64,000 nt of DNA, taken from contig DGTP01000003.1 in NCBI GenBank assembly GCA_002394335.1, forward strand, positions 221,068 to 285,067, in the 5' to 3' direction. The notes below the pieces were generated by a model. That model searched no databases and had not been told where the DNA came from. It saw only the letters and a list, made by a program, of their open reading frames with translations. This DNA is from Bacteroidales bacterium UBA4333. GTDB lineage: Bacteria > Bacteroidota > Bacteroidia > Bacteroidales > Paludibacteraceae. Position 1 is the stretch's first letter; every line of letters begins with the position of its first letter. Position numbers and translations under genes: made by a program. Of this stretch, positions 33,676 through 42,067 are shown in pieces.

Positions 33676-34557
33676 ATGGATAAGTTCCAAGAATTATTCG
33701 CGCAGTACCCCTGCCCGTTTACCGACGAGCAAGTCAAGGCTCAAGTAGAAGAAATCGAAACCGGGCATTTTGACGAGAACAACAATGTAGAGGTTTGGAA
33801 ACAATGTCTCCATCAAATCGACTACACCACCCTCTCCGCCGATGACACCATTGCCAAAGTAGAGAAGATGGCAAATGCCGTTAACAACTTCGAGAAGGAT
33901 TTTCCGGGTATTCCCAATGTAGCGGCTATCTGCGTTTATCCTGCCATGGCAGAGTATGTGCGCAAAGCTCTGAAAGACCCGAAATTCAATATTGCCTGTG
34001 TGAGCGGCGGTTTCCCAGCTTCGCAGACTTTCCTTGAGGTGAAGGTGGCAGAAACGGCGCTGGCTCTCCGTGCCGGTGCTACGGAGATTGATATAGTGCT
34101 GAGCGTAGGCAAGTTTCTTGAGGGAAATTACCAGGAGTGCTTCGACGAGATAGCCGAGCTGAAGGCTGTCTGCGGAGACAAGCACCTCAAAGTAATCCTC
34201 GAAACGGGTCTGCTCAAGAGCGCAGAGAACATCTGGAAAGCATCTATTCTTGCTATGGCGGCAGGCTGCGATTTCATCAAGACTTCTACCGGTAAAATCG
34301 CCGTTAATGCTACGCCGGAAGCCACTTTTGTGATGTGCCACGCCATCAAGGCCTGGCGCGAGAAAACAGAGATCAAGACGGGTTACAAACCGGCAGGAGG
34401 TGTTTCGACAACAGCCGAGGCGGTGCAACACTACACTTTGGTCAAAGAGATCTTGGGCGAAGAGTGGCTCAACAACGAGTCTTTCCGTTTCGGAGCCTCG
34501 CGTCTGGCAAACAACCTGCTCAGTTCCATCGTAGGGACAGAAACCAAGTATTTCTAA
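33676..34557 (+). CDS. deoC: Deoxyribose-phosphate aldolase
   Basis: A 293-aa class I aldolase of the longer DeoC subgroup that splits 2-deoxyribose-5-phosphate. The Schiff-base lysine is in DFIKTSTGK and the second lysine in GYKPAGGVS. EIDIVLSVG and ILETGLL are further conserved strands. It lies 37 nt after psd. With tdk and rpiB it points to nucleoside and pentose recycling. Confidence 0.95.
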   Translation: MDKFQELFAQYPCPFTDEQVKAQVEEIETGHFDENNNVEVWKQCLHQIDYTTLSADDTIAKVEKMANAVNNFEKDFPGIPNVAAICVYPAMAEYVRKALKDPKFNIACVSGGFPASQTFLEVKVAETALALRAGATEIDIVLSVGKFLEGNYQECFDEIAELKAVCGDKHLKVILETGLLKSAENIWKASILAMAAGCDFIKTSTGKIAVNATPEATFVMCHAIKAWREKTEIKTGYKPAGGVSTTAEAVQHYTLVKEILGEEWLNNESFRFGASRLANNLLSSIVGTETKYF

Positions 34558-34576
34558 TCCCTAAGGCTTGTTACTG

Positions 34577-35254
34577 ATGAACAAGCGCATCCTCATCACA
34601 GAGTCGGACATCAGTCTATCCACCATCCTTTCGGACTACCTTGGTTCGCAAGGATGGGGGACGATTGTCCACCAGCCCGATGCAGACACTGTCCACCGGA
34701 TACTGCTCGGAGAATATGACTTGCTCTTGCTCTCATCCAACCAGACACTCCTGTCGGTTTACGAACTCCTGTCACGGATGAGGCAAGCAGAGTGCACCAC
34801 CCCCGTAGTCATTCTCTCCGATGCGGCTTCCAAGGATGATATTCTGCGTGCTTTCGAATGCGGATGTGACGATTATGTCACCAAGCCGTTCAGCATCGAG
34901 ATTTTAGTATGCAGGATACGTGCTATCATCAGGAGGAGTAACCCGGCTCTCAATGAGTCCTCCGAGAAAGTCTTCCGCCTCGGACATCTCGTTTTCAACT
35001 CCACCAAACAGACTCTGGGAAACGCCCATCTATCGGCTCGGGAGAGCGAACTGCTTCTCTTATTATGCCGCAGGCAAGGTACCATCGTCAACAAGAACTA
35101 TATCCTCCGACGCCTCTGGCAGGCGGATGACCCTTTTGTAGCACGCTCGCTATCGGTGTTCATCCATCGCCTACGCACCCGACTTGACAGCACCGGCGTA
35201 CAAATAATGCCGGTTCGCGGCAAAGGATACAAACTCGTTATCAACGAACCATAA
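34577..35254 (+). CDS. OmpR-type response regulator lacking the phospho-acceptor Asp
   Basis: 225 aa; receiver domain (1-120) plus winged-helix DNA-binding domain (130-225, ending GVQIMPVRGKGYKLV). The position normally holding the phosphorylated Asp is Ser53 in YDLLLLSSNQ. The acidic pair (Glu9, Asp11), Ser81 and Lys103 (TKP) are kept. A TTG 9 nt upstream is in frame but the ATG at 34577 fits better. No histidine kinase is adjacent. It is in the operon between deoC and rpe. Confidence 0.9.
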   Translation: MNKRILITESDISLSTILSDYLGSQGWGTIVHQPDADTVHRILLGEYDLLLLSSNQTLLSVYELLSRMRQAECTTPVVILSDAASKDDILRAFECGCDDYVTKPFSIEILVCRIRAIIRRSNPALNESSEKVFRLGHLVFNSTKQTLGNAHLSARESELLLLLCRRQGTIVNKNYILRRLWQADDPFVARSLSVFIHRLRTRLDSTGVQIMPVRGKGYKLVINEP

Positions 35255-35268
35255 ATATCCAAACTACT

Positions 35269-35913
35269 ATGCCCATTATAGCCCCCAGTGTTTTATCAGC
35301 TGATTTTGCGCATTTGGAACAAGACCTGCAGATGATCAACCGCTCCGAAGCGGATTGGTTGCATGTAGATGTCATGGACGGCGTCTTTGTGCCCAATATC
35401 TCTTTCGGTTTTCCACTCATGGCACCGATGCGCAAGTATTGCACCAAGCCGCTTGATGTACATCTGATGATTGTACATCCCGAAAAGTATGTAGAGCGGT
35501 TCTGCGATGCGGGAGCCTGGTCTGTGGGGTTTCATCTGGAGGCGGTAGATGATCCTATTCCCGTCCTTGATCTCATCAAGGCCAAAAATGTCCGCACCTG
35601 CCTCACCATCAATCCGGACATTGACCCGACACGGCTGTTGCCCTATCTGCACCAGGTTGACATGATTCTGTTAATGTCCGTCTTTGCCGGTTTCGGCGGA
35701 CAGAAATTCATACCGGAAACGATGGATAAGATTCGTTTCATCCGCTCGGAGATCGACCGCCGAGGACTCTCTACACTCATCGAAATAGACGGAGGTGTCA
35801 ATACCGGGAATGCACACGCCTTATTCGAAGCGGGTGCCGATGCGCTGGTGGCCGGCAGTGCTGTCTTCGGTTCCGAAAACCCCGAACTCACCATCCATCA
35901 AATGAAATCGTAG
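35269..35913 (+). CDS. rpe: Ribulose-phosphate 3-epimerase
   Basis: A 214-aa TIM-barrel enzyme of the pentose phosphate pathway. It has PSVLSADF, the metal site WLHVDVMDGVFVPN, DVHLMI and the C-terminal DGGVNTGNAHALFEAGADALVAGSAVF. It lies 14 nt after the response regulator and 1 nt before comEC. Confidence 0.97.
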   Translation: MPIIAPSVLSADFAHLEQDLQMINRSEADWLHVDVMDGVFVPNISFGFPLMAPMRKYCTKPLDVHLMIVHPEKYVERFCDAGAWSVGFHLEAVDDPIPVLDLIKAKNVRTCLTINPDIDPTRLLPYLHQVDMILLMSVFAGFGGQKFIPETMDKIRFIRSEIDRRGLSTLIEIDGGVNTGNAHALFEAGADALVAGSAVFGSENPELTIHQMKS

Positions 35914-35914
35914 T

Positions 35915-37267
35915 ATGGGCGATTGGCTTCGCGTACATCCGATGGTTGTTCTGCTCCTGCCCGTGATAGCAGCCATCCTGCTGTGCGACTATCTCGGCGA
36001 GCCATTCAACCTTATGCGCGACACCGAATTCCCGTACATAGATCAAAACCTCACCTATCGCGCCATTCTCACCGATTACCCATCCCCGCGGAACAAGACT
36101 TCCGCTCTTCCGCTGCGGCTGCTTTCCATTGAGCAATCGTCCACTATTCCTATCCGCGGAAAAATCATCCTATATCTCGATTCGGCAGCAGAGATGCCTT
36201 CTATCGGGGACACTATTCTCATTCGCACACGCATCAAGAGAGGAGGAGTCTTGGGCGATTTTGATTATGGCAAATACCTCCGGCGGCAGGGAATCATCGG
36301 CACAGGCTACGCCTCAGCAAGCCATTATAGGCTTCTCCGTCCTTCGCGCCATCTGCCTTTTACGCTCTATCCGCGCTATATACAGCACTACCTGCAACGC
36401 CGCTTGGCTTCCATGGGATTTGCCCCGCGCGAACTGGGGACACTCTCTGCTATCACACTCGGTTACAAAGAGGATCTCGCACCCGAAACCAAACGTGCTT
36501 TCCAAGTATCAGGAGCCGCCCATCTGCTGGCTGTAAGCGGTCTTCACACCGGTATCATATACGCTATCCTATGGAATATACTCACCCTTTTCGGCTATCG
36601 TAAGCCTTTCTATCAAGAACGCGCCAAACGCATTGCACTCTCGGTTGTAATCCTTTTCTCTCTCTGGGCTTACGCACTCATTACAGGCTTTACGCCATCC
36701 GTTGTCCGGGCTGCATTGATGGCGTCCATCGCCCAGTTAGGCTATATGACCTATCGCTCCGCTTCGGCGTTCAACACCGTAGCCGCAGCGGCGTTCTTCA
36801 TCCTTATACTCTCGCCCAGAAGCCTCTTCTCTGTGAGTTTCCAACTCAGTTTCGCAGCGGTGATCGCCATCTTAGCCGCCGTGAAGACAGTACGTTACCG
36901 CAATCCGTTCACCGACCTATTGCTTGTTTCTATTGCCGCTTGGATCGGTACCTTGCCGCTTACGTTATATTATTTCGGGCAATGCAGCAATTATTTTCTG
37001 CTGACCAACAGTATTGTCATCCTCCTCTCGTGGCTATCGGTACTTGGAGGTATAGCATGCCTTTTCTTCGGCACTTTACCCGTCATCGGCACGGCTCTTA
37101 TTTTCCTTACGCAATGGACCACTCGGCTTATGAACTCCGCTACAGGATGGATAGAATCGCTTCCTGGGTCTCTCACCCGAATCACCATCACCCCTTTGAC
37201 GGCTGTTGTCCTTTATGGAGCCATTATATTATTTTTCACCGGACTTTTTCTACTTACAAAACGATGA
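35915..37267 (+). CDS. comEC: ComEC/Rec2-family membrane channel protein
   Basis: A 450-aa polytopic protein. An N-terminal DUF4131-like soluble part (residues 60-150) precedes the competence domain (AHLLAVSGLHTGIIYAIL, residues 200-440). The C-terminal metallo-beta-lactamase domain of full-length ComEC is absent, as in many Bacteroidota. It is predicted to pass single-stranded DNA across the inner membrane. It overlaps xseA by 4 nt (ATGA). Confidence 0.92.
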   Translation: MGDWLRVHPMVVLLLPVIAAILLCDYLGEPFNLMRDTEFPYIDQNLTYRAILTDYPSPRNKTSALPLRLLSIEQSSTIPIRGKIILYLDSAAEMPSIGDTILIRTRIKRGGVLGDFDYGKYLRRQGIIGTGYASASHYRLLRPSRHLPFTLYPRYIQHYLQRRLASMGFAPRELGTLSAITLGYKEDLAPETKRAFQVSGAAHLLAVSGLHTGIIYAILWNILTLFGYRKPFYQERAKRIALSVVILFSLWAYALITGFTPSVVRAALMASIAQLGYMTYRSASAFNTVAAAAFFILILSPRSLFSVSFQLSFAAVIAILAAVKTVRYRNPFTDLLLVSIAAWIGTLPLTLYYFGQCSNYFLLTNSIVILLSWLSVLGGIACLFFGTLPVIGTALIFLTQWTTRLMNSATGWIESLPGSLTRITITPLTAVVLYGAIILFFTGLFLLTKR

Positions 37268-38358
37268 ATACACTTACCCTTTCCCAACTATCCGACTTGA
37301 TTGAAACCACGATTGAGAACGCCCTTCCTTCCACCTATTGGGTCACGGCAGAGATAGCCTCGCTGAGCGAGAAAGGCGGACACCTCTATCTCGATTTGGT
37401 GGAGAAAGGTGACCGCGGACTGATGGTAGCACGCCAACGCGCTACCTGCTGGCAGAACCGCCAGCAACTCATACAAACCTATTTCCTGCAAGAGACAGGC
37501 ACCCGTCTGCAAGCCGGATTGCAAGTGCTTCTCGAAGTCGAGATACGTTTTCACGCCGTCTATGGATTGAGTCTCAATATCATCAATATTGACCCTCGGT
37601 TCACCGTCGGTGATCTATCGAGGCAACGTCAAGAAACTATCCTCCGGTTAGAGAAAGACGGCGTACTCGACATGCAGCAGGCCTTACCTCTGCCAACCCT
37701 CCTCCGTTCGTTGGCGGTTATCTCCGCCCCCGCTGCGGCAGGCTACGAGGATTTCTGCCGCCAACTCAACGAGTCTTCTTACCGCTTCTCCATCACTCTC
37801 TTTCCTGCAATCATGCAAGGAGACAGTGCCGAACAATCAATCATCAACGCTCTGCAGGCAGTGTATGACCAAACGGAAGCCGGCACTGTGTTTGATGCGG
37901 TCATCATCATCCGCGGAGGCGGGGCTACCACCGACCTCAGCTGTTTTGACCAATACACCCTATGCGCCCTTTGCGCACAGTTCCCCCTGCCTGTTATCAC
38001 CGGTATCGGTCACACCCGCGATGTATCGGTGCTTGATCTCGTTAGCCATCTTGCACTCAAGACACCTACGGCTGTAGCATCCTGGCTTGTCAAACGAATG
38101 GACGAACAAGCGATGCTGATCGACACTCTCCGCCAAAGACTCAGCCAGACGGCACAACGGCAGATTCTCCTCCGGCAACACCGCATAGACCTGCTCCGTC
38201 AGAGACTGGAAGCCTGTTCTCCTGAACGTATCTATCGAATGGGATACTCACTTCTTACTGCCAACGGCAAAGTGGTTCGGTCTGTTCAGGAGCTACAACC
38301 CGGTCAATACATCACCACCCATCTATCAGATGGTGAAATAACATCTATTGTACAATGA
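37264..38358 (+). CDS. xseA: Exodeoxyribonuclease VII large subunit
   Basis: 364 aa. An OB-fold N-terminus (YWVTAEIASLSEKGGHLYLDL) is followed by the catalytic domain (VISAPAAAGYEDFCRQL, IIRGGGATTDLSCFD, ITGIGHTRD). The C-terminal coiled-coil region is short compared with the E. coli enzyme. The start at 37264 is set by the OB-fold and the ATGA overlap with comEC; longer frames run into comEC. xseB is not visible nearby. Confidence 0.94.
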   Translation: MNTLTLSQLSDLIETTIENALPSTYWVTAEIASLSEKGGHLYLDLVEKGDRGLMVARQRATCWQNRQQLIQTYFLQETGTRLQAGLQVLLEVEIRFHAVYGLSLNIINIDPRFTVGDLSRQRQETILRLEKDGVLDMQQALPLPTLLRSLAVISAPAAAGYEDFCRQLNESSYRFSITLFPAIMQGDSAEQSIINALQAVYDQTEAGTVFDAVIIIRGGGATTDLSCFDQYTLCALCAQFPLPVITGIGHTRDVSVLDLVSHLALKTPTAVASWLVKRMDEQAMLIDTLRQRLSQTAQRQILLRQHRIDLLRQRLEACSPERIYRMGYSLLTANGKVVRSVQELQPGQYITTHLSDGEITSIVQ

Positions 38359-39236
38359 AACATCCTTTTCTTCTCACCTTGACACAATGGATCGGCGTAG
38401 CCTGTCTGATGGCTTCGGTAGCGGCAATAGCTGTCTTTATATGGCTTTTGCCGCAACCTTCGCTGCCTCCTTTGGCTGCTACGGACACCATTGCAGAAAC
38501 ACCTGCTTACACCCCAAAATTCCCTACACAACGCCGTTCGTCTGCACCTTGGCAAGTCTCCCATTGCACCTTTGATCCCAATACCGCCGATTCTATCACC
38601 TTATTGCGCAACGGACTCAAACCATGGCAAGCACATAATTTAATCAAATACCGCCAGAAAGGAGGTGTCTTCCGTCGCCCCGAAGACCTCAAACGGCTCT
38701 ACGGATTGACCAAGACACAATATCAATCCATGCGTCCGTACGTGCGCATTTCGCGCGGGAAAGCACCTGAACAGACGCAGGAAAGAGACACCTTTCCCCG
38801 CGACACTTTCCCAAAATACATAAGCCATAAACGCGACACTATCCTTGAACTCAATACCGCTGATACCACCCAACTGCAGATGCTCCGTGGCATAGGCCGC
38901 TGGACAGCCGTGCAGATAGTGCGCTACCGGCAACAACTCGGAGGCTATTATTCGCCTATCCAACTGCGCGAGATCCCCCATATCAACCAGCAGATGTTAG
39001 ATACAGTTCTATCCCGCTTCACGGCAGACACGACTCTTATTAAAACCCTACCTGTAAATCGTATCAGCGTAGCGCAACTCCAACGCCATCCTTACCTGTC
39101 CTTCACCCAAGCCAAAACGATATACGAACTCCGTCGGAACCGCATCACGCTCCATTCGCTATCCGACTTGCACAATATTCCTTCTCTCCCCGACTCAACC
39201 ATCAGCCGGATTTCGCACTACCTCTCCTTCGAATAA
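38355..39236 (+). CDS. Membrane-anchored helix-hairpin-helix protein (ComEA-like)
   Basis: 293 aa. One N-terminal membrane helix (residues 12-33) is followed by repeated helix-hairpin-helix units: DPNTADSITLLRNGLKPWQA, ELNTADTTQLQMLRGIGRWT and further degenerate copies. It overlaps xseA by 4 nt and is the last gene of the operon. Its position after comEC and xseA suggests DNA binding at the envelope; this is inference. Confidence 0.88.
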   Translation: MKHPFLLTLTQWIGVACLMASVAAIAVFIWLLPQPSLPPLAATDTIAETPAYTPKFPTQRRSSAPWQVSHCTFDPNTADSITLLRNGLKPWQAHNLIKYRQKGGVFRRPEDLKRLYGLTKTQYQSMRPYVRISRGKAPEQTQERDTFPRDTFPKYISHKRDTILELNTADTTQLQMLRGIGRWTAVQIVRYRQQLGGYYSPIQLREIPHINQQMLDTVLSRFTADTTLIKTLPVNRISVAQLQRHPYLSFTQAKTIYELRRNRITLHSLSDLHNIPSLPDSTISRISHYLSFE

Positions 39237-39263
39237 TCCACCACCTTTTCACCCCCAAAAAAC

Positions 39264-39298
39264 AAATATGGCATACGCGGGGAGCGTACACCATATTT
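39264..39298. terminator. Bidirectional terminator between the HHH gene and efp
   Basis: AAATATGG pairs with CCATATTT and the inner TACGC with GCGTA; the minus-strand side runs into TTTGTTTTTTG, so it mainly serves efp. Confidence 0.78.
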
Positions 39299-39324
39299 TG
39301 ATATTATTTTAACAGGGCGCCGGA

Positions 39325-39888
39325 TTAACGCACGCGCTCGCAGTATGAGCCATCGCGTGTGTCAACACGGATGATCTCGCCCTCATTGATAAAGAGCGGC
39401 ACACGTACTGTAGCACCTGTCTCTACCGTAGCAGGCTTGAGGGTGTTGGTAGCGGTATCACCCTTGAGACCCGGCTCTGTATAGGTTACAGCCAACTCAA
39501 CCTTGGTGGGCAGTTCTGCAAAGAGAATAGTGTCGGTCGATGCATCCGAAACGACATCACAAACAAAGCCCTCTTTGAGGAAATCCACACCGGTGATCAG
39601 ATCGTGAGCAATAGGTACCTGCTCGAAGGTCTCATTATTCATGAAGATATAATCTTCACCCTCCTGATAGAGGTATTGATACGGACGACGCTCTACGCGC
39701 ACATCCTCCAGTTTCTCACCAATATTAAAGCGGCGCTCCAGTACACGTCCATCCACTACATCTTTGAACTTAACACGCATGATCGTATTGCCTTTACCCG
39801 GCTTTACATGCAGAAACTCAATTACAAAATACAGACGACCATCCATACGGATGCAAACGCCATTCTTAATGTCTTGACTATTGATCAT
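39325..39888 (-). CDS. efp: Elongation factor P
   Basis: A 187-aa translation factor that relieves ribosome stalling at polyproline. It has three beta-barrel domains; the modified-lysine loop reads HVKPGKGNTI near residue 33, lysine-type. The C-terminus GEIIRVDTRDGSYCERV is typical. It is a single-gene unit with its own promoter, read divergently from marC. Confidence 0.97.
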   Translation of the reverse strand: MINSQDIKNGVCIRMDGRLYFVIEFLHVKPGKGNTIMRVKFKDVVDGRVLERRFNIGEKLEDVRVERRPYQYLYQEGEDYIFMNNETFEQVPIAHDLITGVDFLKEGFVCDVVSDASTDTILFAELPTKVELAVTYTEPGLKGDTATNTLKPATVETGATVRVPLFINEGEIIRVDTRDGSYCERVR

Positions 39889-39944
39889 ATAAATTAATAA
39901 TTAAAAATTACGGATTAAAAAACTCATTTCTTGCAATTTCGGTG

Positions 39945-39975
39945 CAAATTTACAACTTTTCTTGCATATATGCAA
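39945..39975 (-). promoter_or_regulatory. Promoter of efp, crossing the marC promoter
   Basis: TTGCATATATG, 20-nt spacer, TAAATTTG on the minus strand. Its -33 shares the palindrome TTGCATATATGCAA (39962-39975) with the marC promoter. Confidence 0.85.
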
Positions 39976-39992
39976 ATTTTTTAGTATTTTTG
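39962..39992 (+). promoter_or_regulatory. Promoter of marC-rpiB, crossing the efp promoter
   Basis: TTGCATATATG, 20-nt spacer, TATTTTTG. It sets the marC start at 40013, since an upstream in-frame start would lie within the promoter. Confidence 0.85.
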
Positions 39993-40012
39993 CAGTCCAA
40001 AATGCAAATACT

Positions 40013-40624
40013 ATGGAATCAATACAACATTTTTTTGGATCAGTTGACTTTTGGGAGGTCGTTTCTTCATTCATTTTCCTTATTGCCATCATCGACCCGT
40101 TTGGAAATATCCCGATTACTATTTCCATGCAGAAAAAAGGTATTCAGATTCATCCGTTACGCGTTTGTATCGCCAGTATTACCATCCTCCTTTTGTTTCT
40201 GTTTTTAGGAGAGTGGATTCTGCGGTTATTCGGTGTGCAGATTGAGTATTTTGCCATAGCCGGAGGATTTGTGATTTTTCTTATGGCATTGGAAATGGTG
40301 TTGGATATTACAATTTTCCAGAACGACAAGCTGGAGGGCGAGATAGGTAGCGGCAGTTCGATTGTGCCGTTGGCTTTCCCGATGTATGCCGGTCCGGGTG
40401 CTTTTACGGCATTATTGGCGATCACAGCAGAATACAGCATCGCCAGTTTGTGTATATCGCTCCTCTTGTGTATGCTGGTGCTGTACTTTGTGCTGATAGG
40501 TACCAATTGGCTCACCAAATACCTCGGACAGACAGCTCTGTATATCATCCGCAAGTTTTTTGGTATCATCGTATTAGCAATTGCTTGTAAACTAATGTTC
40601 GGCAACCTTGCCGCTATATTTTAA
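40013..40624 (+). CDS. MarC/UPF0056-family inner-membrane protein
   Basis: A 203-aa protein with six hydrophobic segments and the family pattern IDPFGNIPI near the N-terminus and PLAFPMYAGPGAFTALL in the middle. The physiological role of MarC proteins is unsettled. It is followed after 3 nt by rpiB. Confidence 0.92.
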   Translation: MESIQHFFGSVDFWEVVSSFIFLIAIIDPFGNIPITISMQKKGIQIHPLRVCIASITILLLFLFLGEWILRLFGVQIEYFAIAGGFVIFLMALEMVLDITIFQNDKLEGEIGSGSSIVPLAFPMYAGPGAFTALLAITAEYSIASLCISLLLCMLVLYFVLIGTNWLTKYLGQTALYIIRKFFGIIVLAIACKLMFGNLAAIF

Positions 40625-40627
40625 AAT

Positions 40628-41080
40628 ATGAAAACTTTTCACGAAATGACTATTGCGCTCGCCAGTGATCATGCGGGTTTTGGATTGAAACAACAAGTAC
40701 AATTATTCTTGGAGGATAATGGTGCCAAGGTCAAAGATTTCGGATGCTACAACACTGACAGTTGCGATTATCCGGATTTTGCACACCCTTTGGCAGAAGC
40801 CGTGGAAAAAGGAGAGGCGGATTTTGGTGTTGTAATCTGCTCCACCGGTAATGGTATCACCATGACAGCCAACAAACACCAAGGTATTCGTGCAGCTCTC
40901 TGCTGGGAAACCAAATTGGCAGAGTTGGCACGCCAACATAATAATGCGAATGTATTGGGCTTGCCTGCCAATTTTATCTCCTCGACCAAGGCTTTGGATA
41001 TCGTCAGAACCTTCTTCCAGACTGATTTTGAGGGAGGAAGACACGAACGCAGGGTCAACAAGATTGCTATCAGTCGTTAG
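40628..41080 (+). CDS. rpiB: Ribose-5-phosphate isomerase B
   Basis: A 150-aa enzyme interconverting ribose-5-phosphate and ribulose-5-phosphate. It has LASDHAGFGLK, DYPDFAHPLAEAV and the active-site CSTGNGITM. It works with rpe (35269) in the pentose phosphate pathway. It lies between marC and the radical SAM gene with very short gaps. Confidence 0.96.
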   Translation: MKTFHEMTIALASDHAGFGLKQQVQLFLEDNGAKVKDFGCYNTDSCDYPDFAHPLAEAVEKGEADFGVVICSTGNGITMTANKHQGIRAALCWETKLAELARQHNNANVLGLPANFISSTKALDIVRTFFQTDFEGGRHERRVNKIAISR

Positions 41081-41083
41081 CCC

Positions 41084-42067
41084 TTGGGTGCAGGCAAATA
41101 CATATTTTCCAGAATTGGCAATACTATCCGTTGCTATGCGAGTTATGCACTGAGTCTGACAGGCTTGGTGCATGTTCGTCATATGCCCCTTTTCCTCAGC
41201 GTTGAACCGGCTAATATCTGCCAGCTCAAATGTCCAGAATGCCCTATTGGCATACGCAACCGAGACCATGAAGCCAAACGCAACGGCACACCACCGCTTC
41301 TCTCTCGCGAACTCTGGCGACATATTCTTGCCGAAGCCAAGCCGTGGGTATGGACTATCCAATTCTATTTTCAAGGCGAGCCGTTACTGCATCCGGGGTT
41401 GGCAGAGATGATTGCTGATGCCCGTCGCGAAGGGATATACACCATCGTGAGCACCAATGCCCAAGCGATGACACCCGGACTGGCAACACAACTCATGCAA
41501 TCAGGGCTGAACAGGATCATCGTCTCTATGGATGGTATTACCCAAGAGAGTTACAGCGCCTATCGGATAGGCGGCAAACTATCTCAATGTCTGTCAGCCT
41601 TGGCATGGCTACGCGAGGCCAAACAACAAACCGGCGCACATTGCATTATCGAACTGCAGTGCCTCAAACTGCGCAGCAACGAACACGAATGGAAACTCCT
41701 GCGAGGGCGTTATAAGGCATTAGGCGCAGACCGGCTGAGTCTGAAAAGCGCCCAACTGTACGATTACGAAGACGGTCATCCGCTGATGCCAAGCCAAGAC
41801 AAAGACCGGCGCTACGAGCAAGACAAAACGGGCAAATGGCATCGCAAGCCGCTGCCTCACAGCGCATGCAAGCGAGCATGGCAAGGCGTGGTGATCACTA
41901 CGGACGGAGATGTGCTGCCGTGCTGTTATGACAAGGAACACGCGCACGCGTACGGAAAAATCGGCAAGGAGTCACTACAACACCTTTTCCACAACCAAAA
42001 AGCCGATGCGTTCCGGCATAAAGCCATCACGCACCGGCATGCTATCTGCCAGAACTGCTGGCAATAA
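41084..42067 (+). CDS. Radical SAM/SPASM protein
   Basis: 327 aa. The radical SAM cluster CQLKCPEC is near residue 46 and a C-terminal SPASM-type cysteine set (CKRAW, GDVLPCCYD, CQNCW) would hold extra clusters. It probably starts with TTG at 41084: the frame is closed upstream by the rpiB stop and no ATG precedes the conserved N-terminus (GNTIRCYASYALS). The substrate is unknown. It ends exactly where the convergent 42068 gene ends. Confidence 0.87.
   Translation: MGAGKYIFSRIGNTIRCYASYALSLTGLVHVRHMPLFLSVEPANICQLKCPECPIGIRNRDHEAKRNGTPPLLSRELWRHILAEAKPWVWTIQFYFQGEPLLHPGLAEMIADARREGIYTIVSTNAQAMTPGLATQLMQSGLNRIIVSMDGITQESYSAYRIGGKLSQCLSALAWLREAKQQTGAHCIIELQCLKLRSNEHEWKLLRGRYKALGADRLSLKSAQLYDYEDGHPLMPSQDKDRRYEQDKTGKWHRKPLPHSACKRAWQGVVITTDGDVLPCCYDKEHAHAYGKIGKESLQHLFHNQKADAFRHKAITHRHAICQNCWQ

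Noticed and set aside
39962..40012. Longer start for marC
   Set aside because: It falls within the promoter; the ATG at 40013 lies 20 nt after the -7 box.
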